Positions 1-12,350 of a stretch of DNA of 64,000 bases are shown piece by piece (within the stretch, counting starts at the first letter, position 1; every line of letters begins with the position of its first letter). Source of the stretch: Notospermus geniculatus. Its lineage: Eukaryota > Nemertea > Pilidiophora > Heteronemertea > Lineidae. The stretch covers positions 223,965-287,964 of the forward strand of contig NMRB01000045.1 of the NCBI GenBank assembly GCA_002633025.1. Direction: 5' to 3'. A program made the position numbers and the translations under genes. Under the pieces are notes generated by a model. The model saw only the letters and a list, made by a program, of their open reading frames with translations. It ran no database searches and was not told the DNA's origin.

Positions 1-3000
1 GAGTTAACGCCCCAGCAGCGGTGGCGGTGACGTGCGGCGAATCGCGGAACTGACGCAGGCTGGCACGACATTACGTCGTCTTTTTCTGCACTGTGGGGGG
101 AAACCCCCAGGCCCTAGCTTGACAATAAGTCCTGGTAAAGTCATGGGGCGCTACCTGGTCATGGTGGTGGTGGTAGGCCTGACGGCAGTGCCATCCTCCC
201 TGCCAAAACTGTGTGGTGAGACCTGGAAAGATTCTGACGTCACATGCCATTCTCATCAAAACCCAATCTGAAGAGGTCGCCACTATCGTTCCTTGGCTAA
301 GACCTCTGAAAAGGGCTGGAACCCAGCACAAGATTCGTGTGCTCATCGATTTTGCAAATTATTTGATAAAATAATCACACCGAAAATAAGAATTTGTTCC
401 AGTATTTGTAAAATTACTATTATTTTAACATTCCGTTGGCGAATAAATGTTTTATTGAGGAATTAAGTACGAACTCTTTCGAATCCCTACGCATTTGGTT
501 GTGCAACAGTCAGAACTTCATCCGCCACCAACAATGCATTTGCAGTGTGGAAAAGTACCGGTCTAGCCCTTTCCAAAGTTTAATGTGGCATTGAACTCTG
601 GGTACGAGATTGATCAAAACTGTGTAGTGAGACGTGGAGGGATGCTTGACCAATGACGTTGCGTCTTGCGACGTTGTGACGTTTGCTTAGCAACGCGTTA
701 TTGCAAATGGCGGCGATGTCGTTTGCCCGAGAGGGGCGGAGATCATGCGAGGTCAGGCTCATTTCAGAAATATTTCCGCATATTCTTTTCACGACGTGCT
801 TCAAATAATTATTTAAGTTGTTGCTGAGTATGAACGTAGGGTCTAAAACACGTGGGTGAACTGATCACGCACGAAACGAGACCTAAATTCTCCCAGATTG
901 CAACACTCCAAGATGGTTGCCAGTCACTTTTTCAAAGCCGGAAACCGAACACGTCGACAAAAACGTCTTTTCCCGACTTGGTTATGCGACTTAAACTACT
1001 TGACTTGTTACATTTTTCGGGGGTAACCCTCGGTCAGTAGAAATATATTTATTCGTGCGCCTCCCCCTCCTTTTCGCCACGGCGCCCGTGGTTCCCGGGA
1101 CCCCATGGGCAAAAAACGAATCTCAGTTACACTTTTTTGAAACTCATGGTATAGATTTGCAATGAATTCTGGGTACTTTTCCCCCCTACGTACGCACGTG
1201 TTGCCATAAAAGCGCTTCGCGCTATTATATACGCAAAATTCTGGGAATTTTTTTGATCCCCTTCCCCCCTGTACGCATGGCATATAGATCGATTGCAGGC
1301 TGTTTCCGATCTTTCCCGACCACCGTCGTCAACGCTACCGATCTCGGTCGGCATTCTAAAATTAGTAACTCCCCGCATGCGCAGTAGGCTGGGTTCGAAA
1401 ATAAATTAGTGTAATTACGAGTGCAGGTACCGACCTTTCGTATTCATTTTTTGGTTCACTTGGGCCTATAGTCCCTTTAAGTGACCATTATATTGGGTCC
1501 AAATTGAGCTTTCGACGGATTTTTCGGCACTAAAGCATTAGCGTATCTCAAGACAATGAGCTGGGATAGGTTAGTTTTTATGCCTAGAAGTGTCCCGGCT
1601 GTTAATTATAGCGATTATTTCACGACGTTTTTTTTTCTGTATTTTGTGGTTTTCTAGAGATTTCTTAATTAAGAAACGATTCTAGTTGGTTAAAATCCAT
1701 GCGGGGGTCACACATTCAATCTCGGGCTCACGGGCGGACGAGCAAATACCAATATGATGGTTTGTGTAATTAGTGACCTCGATGTGGCGCCGAGGTTGAG
1801 AAGCACATGTGGATTTATTTTTAGAAGTGGATTTATATTTAGAAGTGGCTTGAGGTGAGTCTCTACCTTTATGGTGCAAGATGGATGCAAGATAGTAGTG
1901 TGTCAGGTTGAGCACTTTGTGCTCTTATATCAAAGGCAGTTTTGTGTGTTTGTGCGAACATTTTTGGGTCACGTGGTCACCATAGTGAGCCATTATTTTC
2001 GTCCTTGATTTTTCCGCCGGCAAAAATTACGCCTTTAAAAAGTTACCATTTATATCAATTGTTGATGTTATGGTTTATGTAGGTCATTTTCTCGTGTCCA
2101 GGAGATAATGGGCTGAGAACATTAAGTGTGAGTGCAGTAAAGACGGTTTTGACAGTTCTCCTTGGCGGTTTCATGAAGATCAGTTGGTCATAATTTGCTC
2201 TGCATCACCGTACACGTTTGTGTACTAGCGTGGGCCAAGAATGGTCGACGATGGAAAAATGTTGGACGTTTGGCGGACGCTAGTGCCTTCAAAGAACCAT
2301 AAAATTTCAACCTGAGGCGGGCTATCGTCTTAAGTCAAGTAATCTCTACACCGAGTTCGTTTCTCACCTGCAGTTAAGTTCGTTTAGTAAGTAAACGAAG
2401 TCGAAAATCATTTCCTGTGTAAAATCAGTGCTGATATCATGGCGGCAGTGATTATAAGTTTATCGGGCTGTGATCCGTTTTGGGATATGGCAGGAGCAGG
2501 AAGAACAAATGAACAATCCCTTCGATTTTCCTCCAGTGAACGCCAAGTTCACTAAGACAGGTGTAGGGTCTGCTTTGACCAGTCTAAAAATGCCAGTGAC
2601 CTACCAGTGACTGATAAGCAGATACACAGTTGGGGCTAATGTTAGCCTATATGCCACGAATCTGGGTCATCGCGGCATTATGGTGAGTAGAGTGTTTGTG
2701 CAGTACAAATAACAATCCTGATGAGGGTTTACAACTTTCGCGTCAGATCCCTGTATAAGGAACTGATGTCCCGTGTGGATTGAGCTCAAGTGCCCCCCCC
2801 CCCCAATTTAACTCCTTATATCCCTTCTTCAACTCACGGTCCACCCACGAGACCCCATCCAGGCCGGCAGGCTTGTTTATTGGTGAGCTGGCCTTGAGGC
2901 ATTCTCACCACTAAAATCATCACACTTTAAAAGTGGGTCAATTTTTCGCCTCCATTTTCTCCTTTTCCATTCACGTAAGGGCAAGCAAAAAAAATGTTAA

Positions 3001-5141
3001 GTTTATCGTCCGAGTGGTTCTTGAAACTAGGCAAGGGGGGCACTTTTTATTTTTATTTTTTATTTTACTTTGGTATGAAGAAATAACAAAATCAGCTGCT
3101 CCTGAACATGTTATGTCACCAAAACGGTTCAGAATTCACTTACATTTTGTAAATGGTTATTGAAAACGCTGAAAATGCATGAAGAGCATGCTTTGGAGAC
3201 TGTTGTTTACAGATCTACCGCTTGGCGGCGCTGTGATACGCGGCACGGCGCGAAATTCACACTGATCAAAAATAAAAAGAAATTTTGCACGGCGCTGAAA
3301 ATTGGCGCGGGCGGAGGACGATAAAGTAAAGATTTTTTTGCTTGCCATTAAATGTACTGATTATCGACGCAATAGCTAATCATTTGGCATGAAATTGTGT
3401 CCCCTGCTAAGCAATTTGAATAATATAATCGGCTTGGTGCTTTTTGGACGATTTTTGGACCAAATGACGAGATTATTTAGGATCATTTTCATGCGGGTCC
3501 TCTGTCCTCGAGTCCTATTGTACTGTAGGCCTATAGCGGAGCGGCTGTAACAGGCAGGGGACCAGGTGTTGCACAGTAAAAATGGTGGACATTCTTTTCA
3601 TCACTTGAGAAATTAGACCCATTGTGATACCTTTTCTAACCCTTCATTAGGTAAGCCACTATACTTCAACTCATTCTTTCATGTGTAGCAACAACTTCCA
3701 TGCTTAATTGATAACTAAGATAATTCAAATACTTGGACATTTCCACAGTCTCGTTGGCCACATTTCCTGACTGCTCTGTATACACTACATCGATCGTATG
3801 TTCATGGATGAACCAGGTCACGGTAATAAACATACAGTAGCATAGCGCATGTATTCAGGTCTCACACACAGGGGAAAGTAGGACATTTTAAATAGGATGC
3901 CGGTGGCTTCCAACATGTCCAATAATAGCAACTTCCTGATGGCCATACAGACAAGCCTGGTTTCTCTGGCCATCGATGGTGGCGCTGACTGATAGGCCTA
4001 TTTACGGTACATTAGGCCTGTGCCCCTCGCCCTCCGCCTCATGCCAGCGAACCGTTGTTGCCATTTGGCTTGTTTCAAACTCTCTGCACGTGAACCATTA
4101 ACGCCGCCAGGCTTGTACATGTTTAAAAGCAATATAATATGTTCACATTGCTGTGATTTGTTTGTTGGTAAATGTACTAAATATGAAATGCGTAGCTTAA
4201 GGAATTTGCACTGTATTGGTTCACAAGGTGACCGTTATTTTCAGCACTGTCTGGCTTGGTCGTGTACTAGTATGTCTGGCAATGTTTTCAGCCGTACATG
4301 TACCTCAGTTGTTGAAGGAGCAACGGACTTGAAATTTGGCAGGAAGTCATATTCTAGTATGGTTGTTTTATTTGTGTGCGAATTTGTTTAATAGAACTGC
4401 TGTGAATTTTTTAACAGACTTTTTTGGCAGATTTTAGAGGGTACATCGGTTTCTGAACGATAAATTTCTTAGAATGTGGCGAAATATGATGTCGGTTGTA
4501 TATTAGAATTTATAAGTCCTGACAATTTTGGCTTTCTATGATGAGTTGGTGAAATGGCTGAAGTTGAAATTGACGTGGAATTATAGGCAGGGAGATTTCG
4601 AGGTTATTCTGCAACGGGGTCTCTTTTTGGCGCCTAGGGGCATGTACTTCTGGCATGATACGTAGAAGAAAGATTCGCAACAATATCGCCCATTTTGGTC
4701 CTCATATTGTGCAATAATATTGAACGTGTATGGGCCGCTTTAGGGACAAGCATGTAGCAGTCATTGTTTTTAAATTCCAAATCTGGGTACAGTTTGGGAG
4801 GTCGCAATTTGCTTAAACGTTTGGGAAAAACAGCAATCAAAAGCATCTTTCCAACACACAGTCAACGCGGCCGACAAAGCGCAGTCCAAATGGCATCGCA
4901 AATAGTTGATCCCAGAAATTACACAAAAATCCCGTTGGCATTATAACCGCATTATGAGGATGAATACACCTGGGAAGCGGAAACAAAAGGACCACATATA
5001 AGGACCTTGATGTACTAACATGCACGGTATACTCTAGATGGGGACACACTTGGGCTATTAATTGCATGACTGAATCTGCCGATTTAACTCCATTCCGCAG
5101 ATTCCGCGCGAATCCGCAGTTTCCGCATTTTAGAAATGCCC
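1..5141. other. No recognisable gene
   Basis: I find no ORF with a recognisable domain and no exon pair with matching splice phase in this stretch. It contains short simple runs (a poly-C run near 2793) and GC-richer patches with CpG at about 600-1300, which could be promoter-like but are not tied to any gene. Open frames up to 123 codons (4020-4391, plus) show no domain and look like chance. Confidence 0.5.
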
Positions 5142-5326
5142 GTCCCATTCCTGAACTCGGAAAAATGACCAAATCCTAAGTTGGAAGGTATCGCACCGTT
5201 TTTATTCTTTGCCAGGCTTTGGAGTGGGACAAGTAAGTCGACAGGACATTTACTGTTTTTGACCATCCCCCACCGGTTATCTTCAACTCAGGATTTAGTC
5301 AGTTTTTCTTAGTTCAGGAATGGGAC
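5142..5326. repeat. Small foldback (inverted repeat) element
   Basis: About 42 bp at 5142-5184 (GTCCCATTCCTGAACT...) are repeated in inverted orientation at 5284-5326 with a few mismatches, around a 100-bp centre. The whole can fold into one hairpin. This is the structure of a non-autonomous foldback or MITE. No clear target-site duplication was seen and no coding capacity is present. Confidence 0.7.
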
Positions 5327-6043
5327 AGGTAAGTGGGAATTTAGAGTATGATACGCAACAATCAGCGACTCCAAAGACGGATGCCCGGGGATAAGCAAAC
5401 GAACAACCTCCATCTTCCCTGCATGAAAAAAGATACTGAGCCTGTGTCCCCCATCGTGTCCAAACAAGCCCATTGACTGCATCTTTAGCCTTGTCCCAAT
5501 CATGTCATCTTTTACGTTAACTCATAAATTATAAATGAATCTGATCCCTACTTGACCCCGCCTTCGAGCCAATCAGGACTCGTGAAACAAATCGCCGCTC
5601 GGCACTTTCTATTCTGTTCCCGCACGCATTTGTAACACGGATTTTGATTGGCATATGTCGATTTGCCTTCGCACACCGATGGTTGTCTAACCGCCTCACA
5701 AGCGGGAAATGTGATGGATTCAAAACAGGTTGGATGGGCGTCAGGCCAGATAGACTGGCGAGAACCAGATGGTGTCCCCGCAACTTTGCAGGTGTGAAAG
5801 GAATCGAAGTCCGGTCTTATTGTTCAGCGAGGGATAGAACATACGGCAAGAGAGACCATGACCATTCCAACGAACCTTACAATAGCGGGCTGTTGTTGGG
5901 CGGGTCTACATTCCTATAGGACGCTAATTCCTGTCACACCTGGCGAAAAAACACGTGGTCGCGCCAGACGTCATCCGAAATTTTGTGGTATGGCTCGGGT
6001 TACGTCAATGACGGCAGAACGTACCCAGAGCTGTGTAAAAATT
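5327..6043. other. No recognisable gene
   Basis: Overlapping short open frames exist on both strands (for example 5529-5783 minus and 5644-5919 plus), but none has a domain, a splice context or a codon pattern that stands out. I see nothing I can name. Confidence 0.4.
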
Positions 6044-6770
6044 GGATTTATTGTCTCTGTTTTCACAGTGGCTTGAAGAACGCTTCAAAGAAAAATCCCC
6101 AATGCTTAGTTTTGATTTATTGATCTCAGATTGATAGGGAATGAAGCAAGAAGATTCTGTGATTTCTGGGTGGACTCGTGCTCTTGAAGAGCCCAAACAG
6201 ATCTATTTCTGTCTGTGTTATGCTTGGCTTGTATTAGGCCTTGTAATATGAAAGGGCTCAGACAGGTTCATGTGGGCGTAACCCCAGGGCACTTCAGAAT
6301 TATGTAATGGGGAATCAGTGGTTGGTCTTTGACATGAGCTGAGGCCATATGAATGGTGTGGTGGCTAGTGGCTGGAAAAAGTATCCTATTTTTGTTATGA
6401 TTCCCCTTCTTTCATTATGTAATATCTATGGACTATACAAGAACTGGTGATAATTCATGAATCATAAGGGAATCAATGGAACAATACTGGCCAGTTTGAC
6501 CTGGGACACGAGTACTCTCCATTGACCATATGGGAAATAAAGGATTATTGCTGTGCTAAACTGCCTGTGGCTTACCACATTCGGTAATCAACTTGGAAGC
6601 CTGTACTGAAGAGTTGTTTGGGCTCTTCCATAGCACGAGTCCACCCAGAAATCACAAAATCTTCTTGCTTCATTTCCCGTCAATCTGAGTTGAATAAATC
6701 AAAACTAAGCATTGGGGATTTTTCTTTGAAGCGTTCTTCAAGCCACTGTGAAAACAGAGACAATAAATCC
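6044..6770. mobile_element. MITE-like element with about 157-bp terminal inverted repeats
   Basis: The left arm (6044-6200, starting GGATTTATTGTCTCTG) returns in inverted orientation as the right arm (6614-6770) with few mismatches. The arms surround about 410 bp of unrelated, non-coding centre. Long inverted ends and no transposase fit a non-autonomous DNA transposon. The flanks show no clear target-site duplication, so the superfamily is unknown. Confidence 0.8.
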
Positions 6771-8597
6771 TATTTGTTCCACCATTTCTAGCCATCTAAA
6801 AAAAACACTGTTGACATAACGTAGGTGACTTTTCAAGAATCTGCCCAATTATCATGAACACTATTCAGCCACACATGATTTTGTGAATGCATCGTCTGCT
6901 ATCAGCTCAGGACCGGATATTCTGACAATGCGTACAGTAAAATTTGAATCACCAGCGTGGTGTCGTGTTTTTAGCGACATTTTCGAATGTGACCTTTTGT
7001 GACTTTGAAAAATTTCAAATTAAAAACCAGCATTACATTTGCTGTCTTATTTCATATACCTCGGTCCACGGTAGAGTGCGTCAGTACATTTTCATGTTCG
7101 TCAGTAATTAGCAAAAGGAACACTGACGTCATGTTTGATATTCCGACAGGTACCTGCACATATTACAAGTGCAGGGTATCATATGACAATGTTTAATTAC
7201 AAGTTTGAACACGATACACAGCGACAGGATGCAAGATCCCTTCAAAAAAAATTGAATTCAAAATCAAATCAGAATTGTGTGACGTAGATGAATGCATCTA
7301 TAATCCATAGACCTTGATCATTATTATTAAATCTTTTTCATGACGAAAAGGACGATGACAAATTAGAGACTTTCGGCAACGCCATGACGTATGACGTATC
7401 CGTATGAAAATGACGTATTGATGATACGGACACGGATACGTTAGGCGCGTATCAAATTTACTTTCGGCAGAGCGATCGATCGATCGTCTCCCTGATCTGC
7501 AAAATTGCAATGCAAGTTAAATCATTACCAAACCCAAACTAGGCAGCCAGGCATAGCCTACTCTCCATTCCAGTTCCGATTGGCGCGAGGTTTATCAACG
7601 ATAGCTCCGACACGCCTGGGCCGATTTTGATGAAACATACGTCAATCGACTTGTCTTTCTTGCCGGTATCGTATAATCCAAGTTTCATCGGACTTTATTG
7701 CAGTTAAGTCGTTGAAATTGACGAAAATGTCATTTTCGCCGATCGGCTGCCTCCATTGAAATGACGTCATCGCCAGCGCCACACGAGGAACGTCAGATCG
7801 GACTATTTGTTCGGGGGAGAGAAGCCTCTCAGACAGTTTGCATCTGACCTCAGTTTATTCCATGCTAACAGAGATTTATTGTCCGACAGGTGAATAAAAT
7901 TACATTTAGTCAAATATAGCAACGGAAAACATCCATATTTCTAGCACATAAACTCACAGGGAAAAACTCAGCTGAACACGTGAACGCAGGAGCGGCTGCC
8001 CACCCCTACGAAAAATCGACGCGACCACGCAAAACACAGCGCTCGTAGCGGCCAAATCGTGGAACTACACTTTGTACACAACCTCGCGTGCAAATGTACA
8101 GGGGTCAAAATATCGAGAAATTCTATGCATGTATGTGTTATGTTAATGCAATGCATGGCGATGGTGATGTATTGTAGTTATTTAGGCCTAGGCCCTAGGC
8201 CTACATACACGGGCGGGCAAGGCATCCACTTGTTCCTCGCTCTGTGTCGGGTCAATCGGCCTTTTCATCACGCTCTCTCGACTAGTAAATCAACATTATA
8301 TTGTTTTATGATAATTAATTGTGTAAAAATAGTGTTTTACTTCCAAAGTTTGCCATTCTGCATTCACGGAAGAGCAACCGAGAAAAAACGACTGATTCCC
8401 GGCAACCGAATTCGAGAACGGGAAAACCTGCTCATAAACTGATGACGCCATAGGCATTTGTGGGTCATTCTCGGCGGATTATTTCTCGGAACGGGATAGC
8501 GAAACCTGCCTATTTACTGTATCTTTCTTCGTGCTTCGAAAAGATTCGACTATCATAGGTCTCGGCCATAATTCTACTGTATTGTACTTGTTATATA
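6771..8597. other. No recognisable gene
   Basis: Only short open frames without domains are seen, the longest being 127 codons at 8059-8442 (plus). A run GCGATCGATCGATCG lies near 7472. A TAGGCCTA-type cluster lies near 8183-8202. I see no gene here. Confidence 0.4.
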
Positions 8598-8687
8598 TCG
8601 GGTTATTAAAAAAAACTCCCCACTTTTCAAAGTTCAATATCTCATGAAGTATCAAACCGAATAAGATGTCACTAAACCAAAATTAGG

Positions 8688-8909
8688 TTTGGGTTCGGAG
8701 ATTGTTTGGACTACTCGCAAGGTACTGATGGACACCTCGTTTACATGGGCCATTGAACCATCTTTTTTGAAGATGGGGATTTGGCATAGTGGTTAAGGCG
8801 TGCTGCCCCTTAGTACTGGCGATTGATGCCTCATGCGAGGGTCCGTGGGTTCGAATCTCGTAGAAAGCAATGTCTTTCACCTTAGAAACCCGATTTCTAT
8901 TTCATATAC
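8688..8909 (+). mobile_element. tRNA-derived SINE, full length with target-site duplication
   Basis: A tRNA-like segment sits at about 8776-8862: A box TGGCATAGTGG, B box GGTTCGAATC, and the long variable region of a class II (Leu/Ser-like) tRNA. It is preceded by a hairpin CCATCTTTTTTGAAGATGG. The tail reads GAAACCCGATTTCTATTTC. The 222-bp unit is flanked by a perfect 12-bp direct repeat ACCAAAATTAGG (8676-8687 and 8910-8921). It inserted inside the left arm of the surrounding inverted-arm element and is therefore younger. Other copies lie at 13403-13787 (minus), and a tail fragment lies near 34976-35005. Confidence 0.9.
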
Positions 8910-9102
8910 ACCAAAATTAGGGGTAGATAAGATAAAGAGATGACGTGAATGTTATTTCAATACCCCAGTTGGGTATAGAATCAAAGTGCAGTGTCAGAGA
9001 CATTCTTGACACTAGAGGGCGTTACGAATAACACCCTGTAGTATCGATCAGCCACCGCCATGTTGAAAAGAAGTGCAGCGCAATAATATGTGTAAGGATT
9101 CC

Positions 9103-10454
9103 TTACCATTGTAAAGCGGTCGACCGTTCACTCAATAAACAAGCGTCGCAATGCGCAGTAGATAGTGCACGGTTATACGTCCACAGGAAGACATTTATAT
9201 ATCATATAGGCGTGCCTAGGTCAAAATGAGGCTTACATGCAAGACATGATAAAAATATTTGTAAAGCATAATCATTTTGTGGCAAAATATCTCGAGGTTT
9301 TTCAGTTATTCTGAGACCAAAGTAGTCCATGACCGCGCTCATTTTGTTTACCCACGTGACCAAACATCTCCCAGACGTTATACACTTATTCCACTTCATA
9401 AAGTTCAGGGAAATGTATATTTATTGTATTCATTTCGAAATTGTGACACATAGATTGCAAGGAGAGGCTTAGGCATGAATGTAGTGTTGTTTACCCGCAA
9501 GGTTCTGGGGCGCGGAGTATCATGGTTGTGATATGCGAGGCCTGATCACATATCCATCCGCGGCCGCAAAAATCAAAATGGCGGATGCCGATCGATGACA
9601 GTGTCGATATTGCGTAGAAATTCGGCACTGTGTACAATTTGTATCAGAGATGCTGATTCAACAGGACCACCCGGTACCAAAGGTCGGCACCAGTCAAGTT
9701 GACACCATTTTTTTAGTGCATTGGAAGATGCATTCGAGGACACAGCAATTTTGTAATCCTTGGACAGAATTAGTTCCGGATTACCATTGTAAAGCGGTCG
9801 ACCGTTCACTCAATAAACAAGCGTCGCCATGCGCAGTAGATAGTGCACGGTTATACGTCCACAGGAAGACATTATATCATATAGGCGTGCCTAGGTCAAA
9901 ATGAGGCTTACATGCAAGACATGATAAAAATATTTGTAAAGCATAATCATTTTGTGGCAAAATATCTCGAGGTTTTTCAGTTATTCTGAGACCAAAGTAG
10001 TCCATGACCGCGTGCATTTTGTTTACCCATGTGACCAAACATCTCCCTGACGTTATACACTTATTCCACTTCATAAAGTTCAGGGAAATGTATATTCATT
10101 GTATTCATTTCGAAATTGTGACACATAGATTGCAAGGAGAGGCTTAGGCATGAATGTAGTGTTGTTTACGCGCAAGGTTCTGGGGCGCGGAGTATCATGG
10201 TTGTGATATGCGAGGCCTGATCACATATCCATCCGCGGCCGCAAAAATCGAAATGGCGGATGCCGATCGATGACAGTGTCGATATTGCGTAGAAATTCGG
10301 CACTGTGTACAGTTTGTATCAGAGATGCTGATTCAACAGGACCACCCGGTACCAAAGGTCGGCACCAGTCAAGTTGACACCATTTTTTAGTGCATTGGAA
10401 GATGCATTCGAGGACACAGCAATTTTGTAATCCTTGGACAGAATTAGTTCCGGA
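9103..10454. repeat. Tandem duplication, two units of about 678 bp
   Basis: 9103-9780 and 9781-10454 are nearly identical apart from a handful of substitutions and small indels. The junction is clean: the first unit ends ...AGTTCCGGA and is followed directly by TTACCATTGTAAAG, which also starts the first unit. A 65-codon minus-strand open frame occurs in each copy (9202-9399 and 9877-10074) with one amino-acid change, but it has no recognisable domain. The high identity means a recent duplication or two haplotypes assembled in series. Confidence 0.9.
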
Positions 10455-11129
10455 AGCCCAGATGACAGTGGACAAATTGATTATTGTTCCAAGTATGATT
10501 ATGAGCAGAGTTAGAACTTCTCTTACTCGTTATTTCACTTTTTGACTAGTGCTTTTGCACCGGACATCATTCCACACTCGGGGTATTGATATGAAATTTA
10601 TACCATGGCTTGATCTGCATGATCTCAATTTCGGTGCAATTCTGTGGTATTCAGTCTGATACATCAGGAGATATAACAGTTTAATACTTTTTTTGGATAG
10701 TACTACTGAGTCTGCATCTATGATACTGCACAACTGGACTTGTACATGTATTTTGGTACCGCACATTATTCCAAGACGGATATTGAAATGAAATTCATAT
10801 CATCTCTTTATCTTATCATATCCTTTATTTTGGTGCAGTTTTATTGTATTCGGTCTAACACCACAGGAGATATTGAGGTTTGAAAAGTGGGACTTTTTTT
10901 AATACCCCGATATATCCGTTCATCCCTTCTTATACTGATTGTTTCTGGATTGCACCACCTTGAATACCACTTCATATTTTGTCGAAGTCTTGTTTTTGTA
11001 ACTGGCTGACACTGATGTAGGTGCTGCGCCTGTTGTGTCAGCCTTTTCAGTTATTATCTGAATAAATTTTTTTTTCAAAAAAAATCATGGCATCTTAGAA
11101 AGCGACCGGATGGAGTCGGATCACGAAAG

Positions 11130-12350
11130 AGCCATAATAAACACAGCAAAAAATAAAACTAATGCAGCCGCCTGCCTTTAGGGCCGGGTTGCGAATACAT
11201 TTGTATTCTCTTTTTGTTGTGCACCCGGCGACAAGAAGGCACACAAACTAGATCAGGGCACTTAATCCATGCCTATATGAAATTCCTTGTTTCAAAACAT
11301 TTTTCCTTGCACCTTTTTTCAGCATTATAAAAATGAACAGGCCAGGACAACAAGAGATAAATTAATTACTGCTTGACAGGACTTTGTGGAGGTAGTTATT
11401 GAAAATTTGTGCCTCGCGATATGGGATTCCATTGTACAATAGGATAAAGCAACTAAAGGACTCACTTGTTGAACGTTGGCTCCTTTTTCTCATGTCGATT
11501 TTCAATTAGCAATTTTGAAGGAGATAGGCACATACAAATTATATGGAAAATGTACTGTTTGAATACAATTTTTCCTGCTCGTTTTTTAGGGTTTGACAAA
11601 CAATGAGCAACCGACTACAACCAGAGAAACATTAGTACAGTTGTCCTCCTTGATGGGACTTTGTGGAGGTGGTTATAAAAAGTCTTTGTGGAGGTAGGTA
11701 AAGATCTTTATCTCCCGGTATTTTTATTTTTACAATAGAAAAAAGGTACTAAAAGTCATCAACGTTATTCAGCGTTTGCTCCCTTTTTGGATTGCTGAAA
11801 AAGCAGATAAGCCTACATAGATAAGGGTACTATATTCGAATTGAAAATGTCTTGCTGTGATATTAATTTCTCTGCGCTTTTTTAGGTTGTTGCAAACAAA
11901 ACAACCGAACTGCACCGACACAGAGAAACGTGCATGTAGATCTTAGTACTGCTTGATGGACTTTGTGGAGGTAGGTTACATTATGAATTCTATATCTCCC
12001 GCTAATACGTTATGTATTTTACAATGGAATAAAGGTACTAAAAGTCCTCACCGTTGTTGAGCGTTTCATCTATTTTCTAACGTCGATAGGATGTTGAAGA
12101 AGCAGAAGCCCTACGAATCGGATAAGGGCACTAAATTTGAAAAGAAAATATCTCGTTATAATATAATATAATTTTTCTTGCGCATTTGTTAGGGTATTTC
12201 AAAGAATGAACAGCCGACTATAACCATGAGAGGAAACCGGACCTTAGTACTCTTTGATAGGACTTTGTGGAGGTAAATAATAGGAATCCTGTTCTGAACA
12301 AGGTTACCAGTTCTGAAAATGCGCAGTCGTTGACTGTTTGCTCCTTAATG
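11130..12350 (+). repeat. Diverged tandem array with exon-like units (period about 270-305 bp)
   Basis: Four units and a partial fifth repeat an ordered set of blocks. Each has a pyrimidine stretch ending in CAG or TAG, then 69-85 bp ending GGACTTTGTGGAG, then GT. The exon-like blocks are 11323-11391, 11590-11668, 11886-11970 and 12193-12272. The blocks between them also share motifs, such as GGTACTAAAAGTC and a GCGTTTGCTCC-like stretch. Block lengths (69, 79, 85, 80) differ and are not all multiples of three, and no common reading frame is kept, so protein coding is unlikely. A repeated-exon noncoding transcript is possible. Confidence 0.65.

Larger units (their letters stand above)
8598..10912. 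mobile_element. Composite element with inverted arms
   Basis: The left arm (8598-8676, continuing at 8922-8985 after a SINE insertion) matches the reverse complement of about 10760-10912. Both begin, read inward, with a GGG(T)TATTAAAAAAA-type end followed by CCCACTTTTCAAA. A diverged direct copy of the right arm lies at about 10550-10705. The interior holds the 678-bp tandem duplication. No transposase is seen. It is either a large foldback element or two copies of one repeat inserted in opposite orientation. Confidence 0.6.

Noticed and set aside
4020-4391. A 123-codon plus-strand ORF as a gene
   Set aside because: No domain, no splice sites with matching phase, and a composition no different from chance frames in the area.
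8776-8862. A functional tRNA-Leu/Ser gene
   Set aside because: The tRNA-like part lies inside a repeated 222-bp unit with target duplications; the acceptor stem is not properly paired. It is a SINE head.
9202-10074. The conserved 65-codon minus-strand frame in both 678-bp copies as a real small gene
   Set aside because: Conservation is explained by the recent duplication; there is no domain, splice context or excess of synonymous changes (only one amino-acid change in almost identical DNA).
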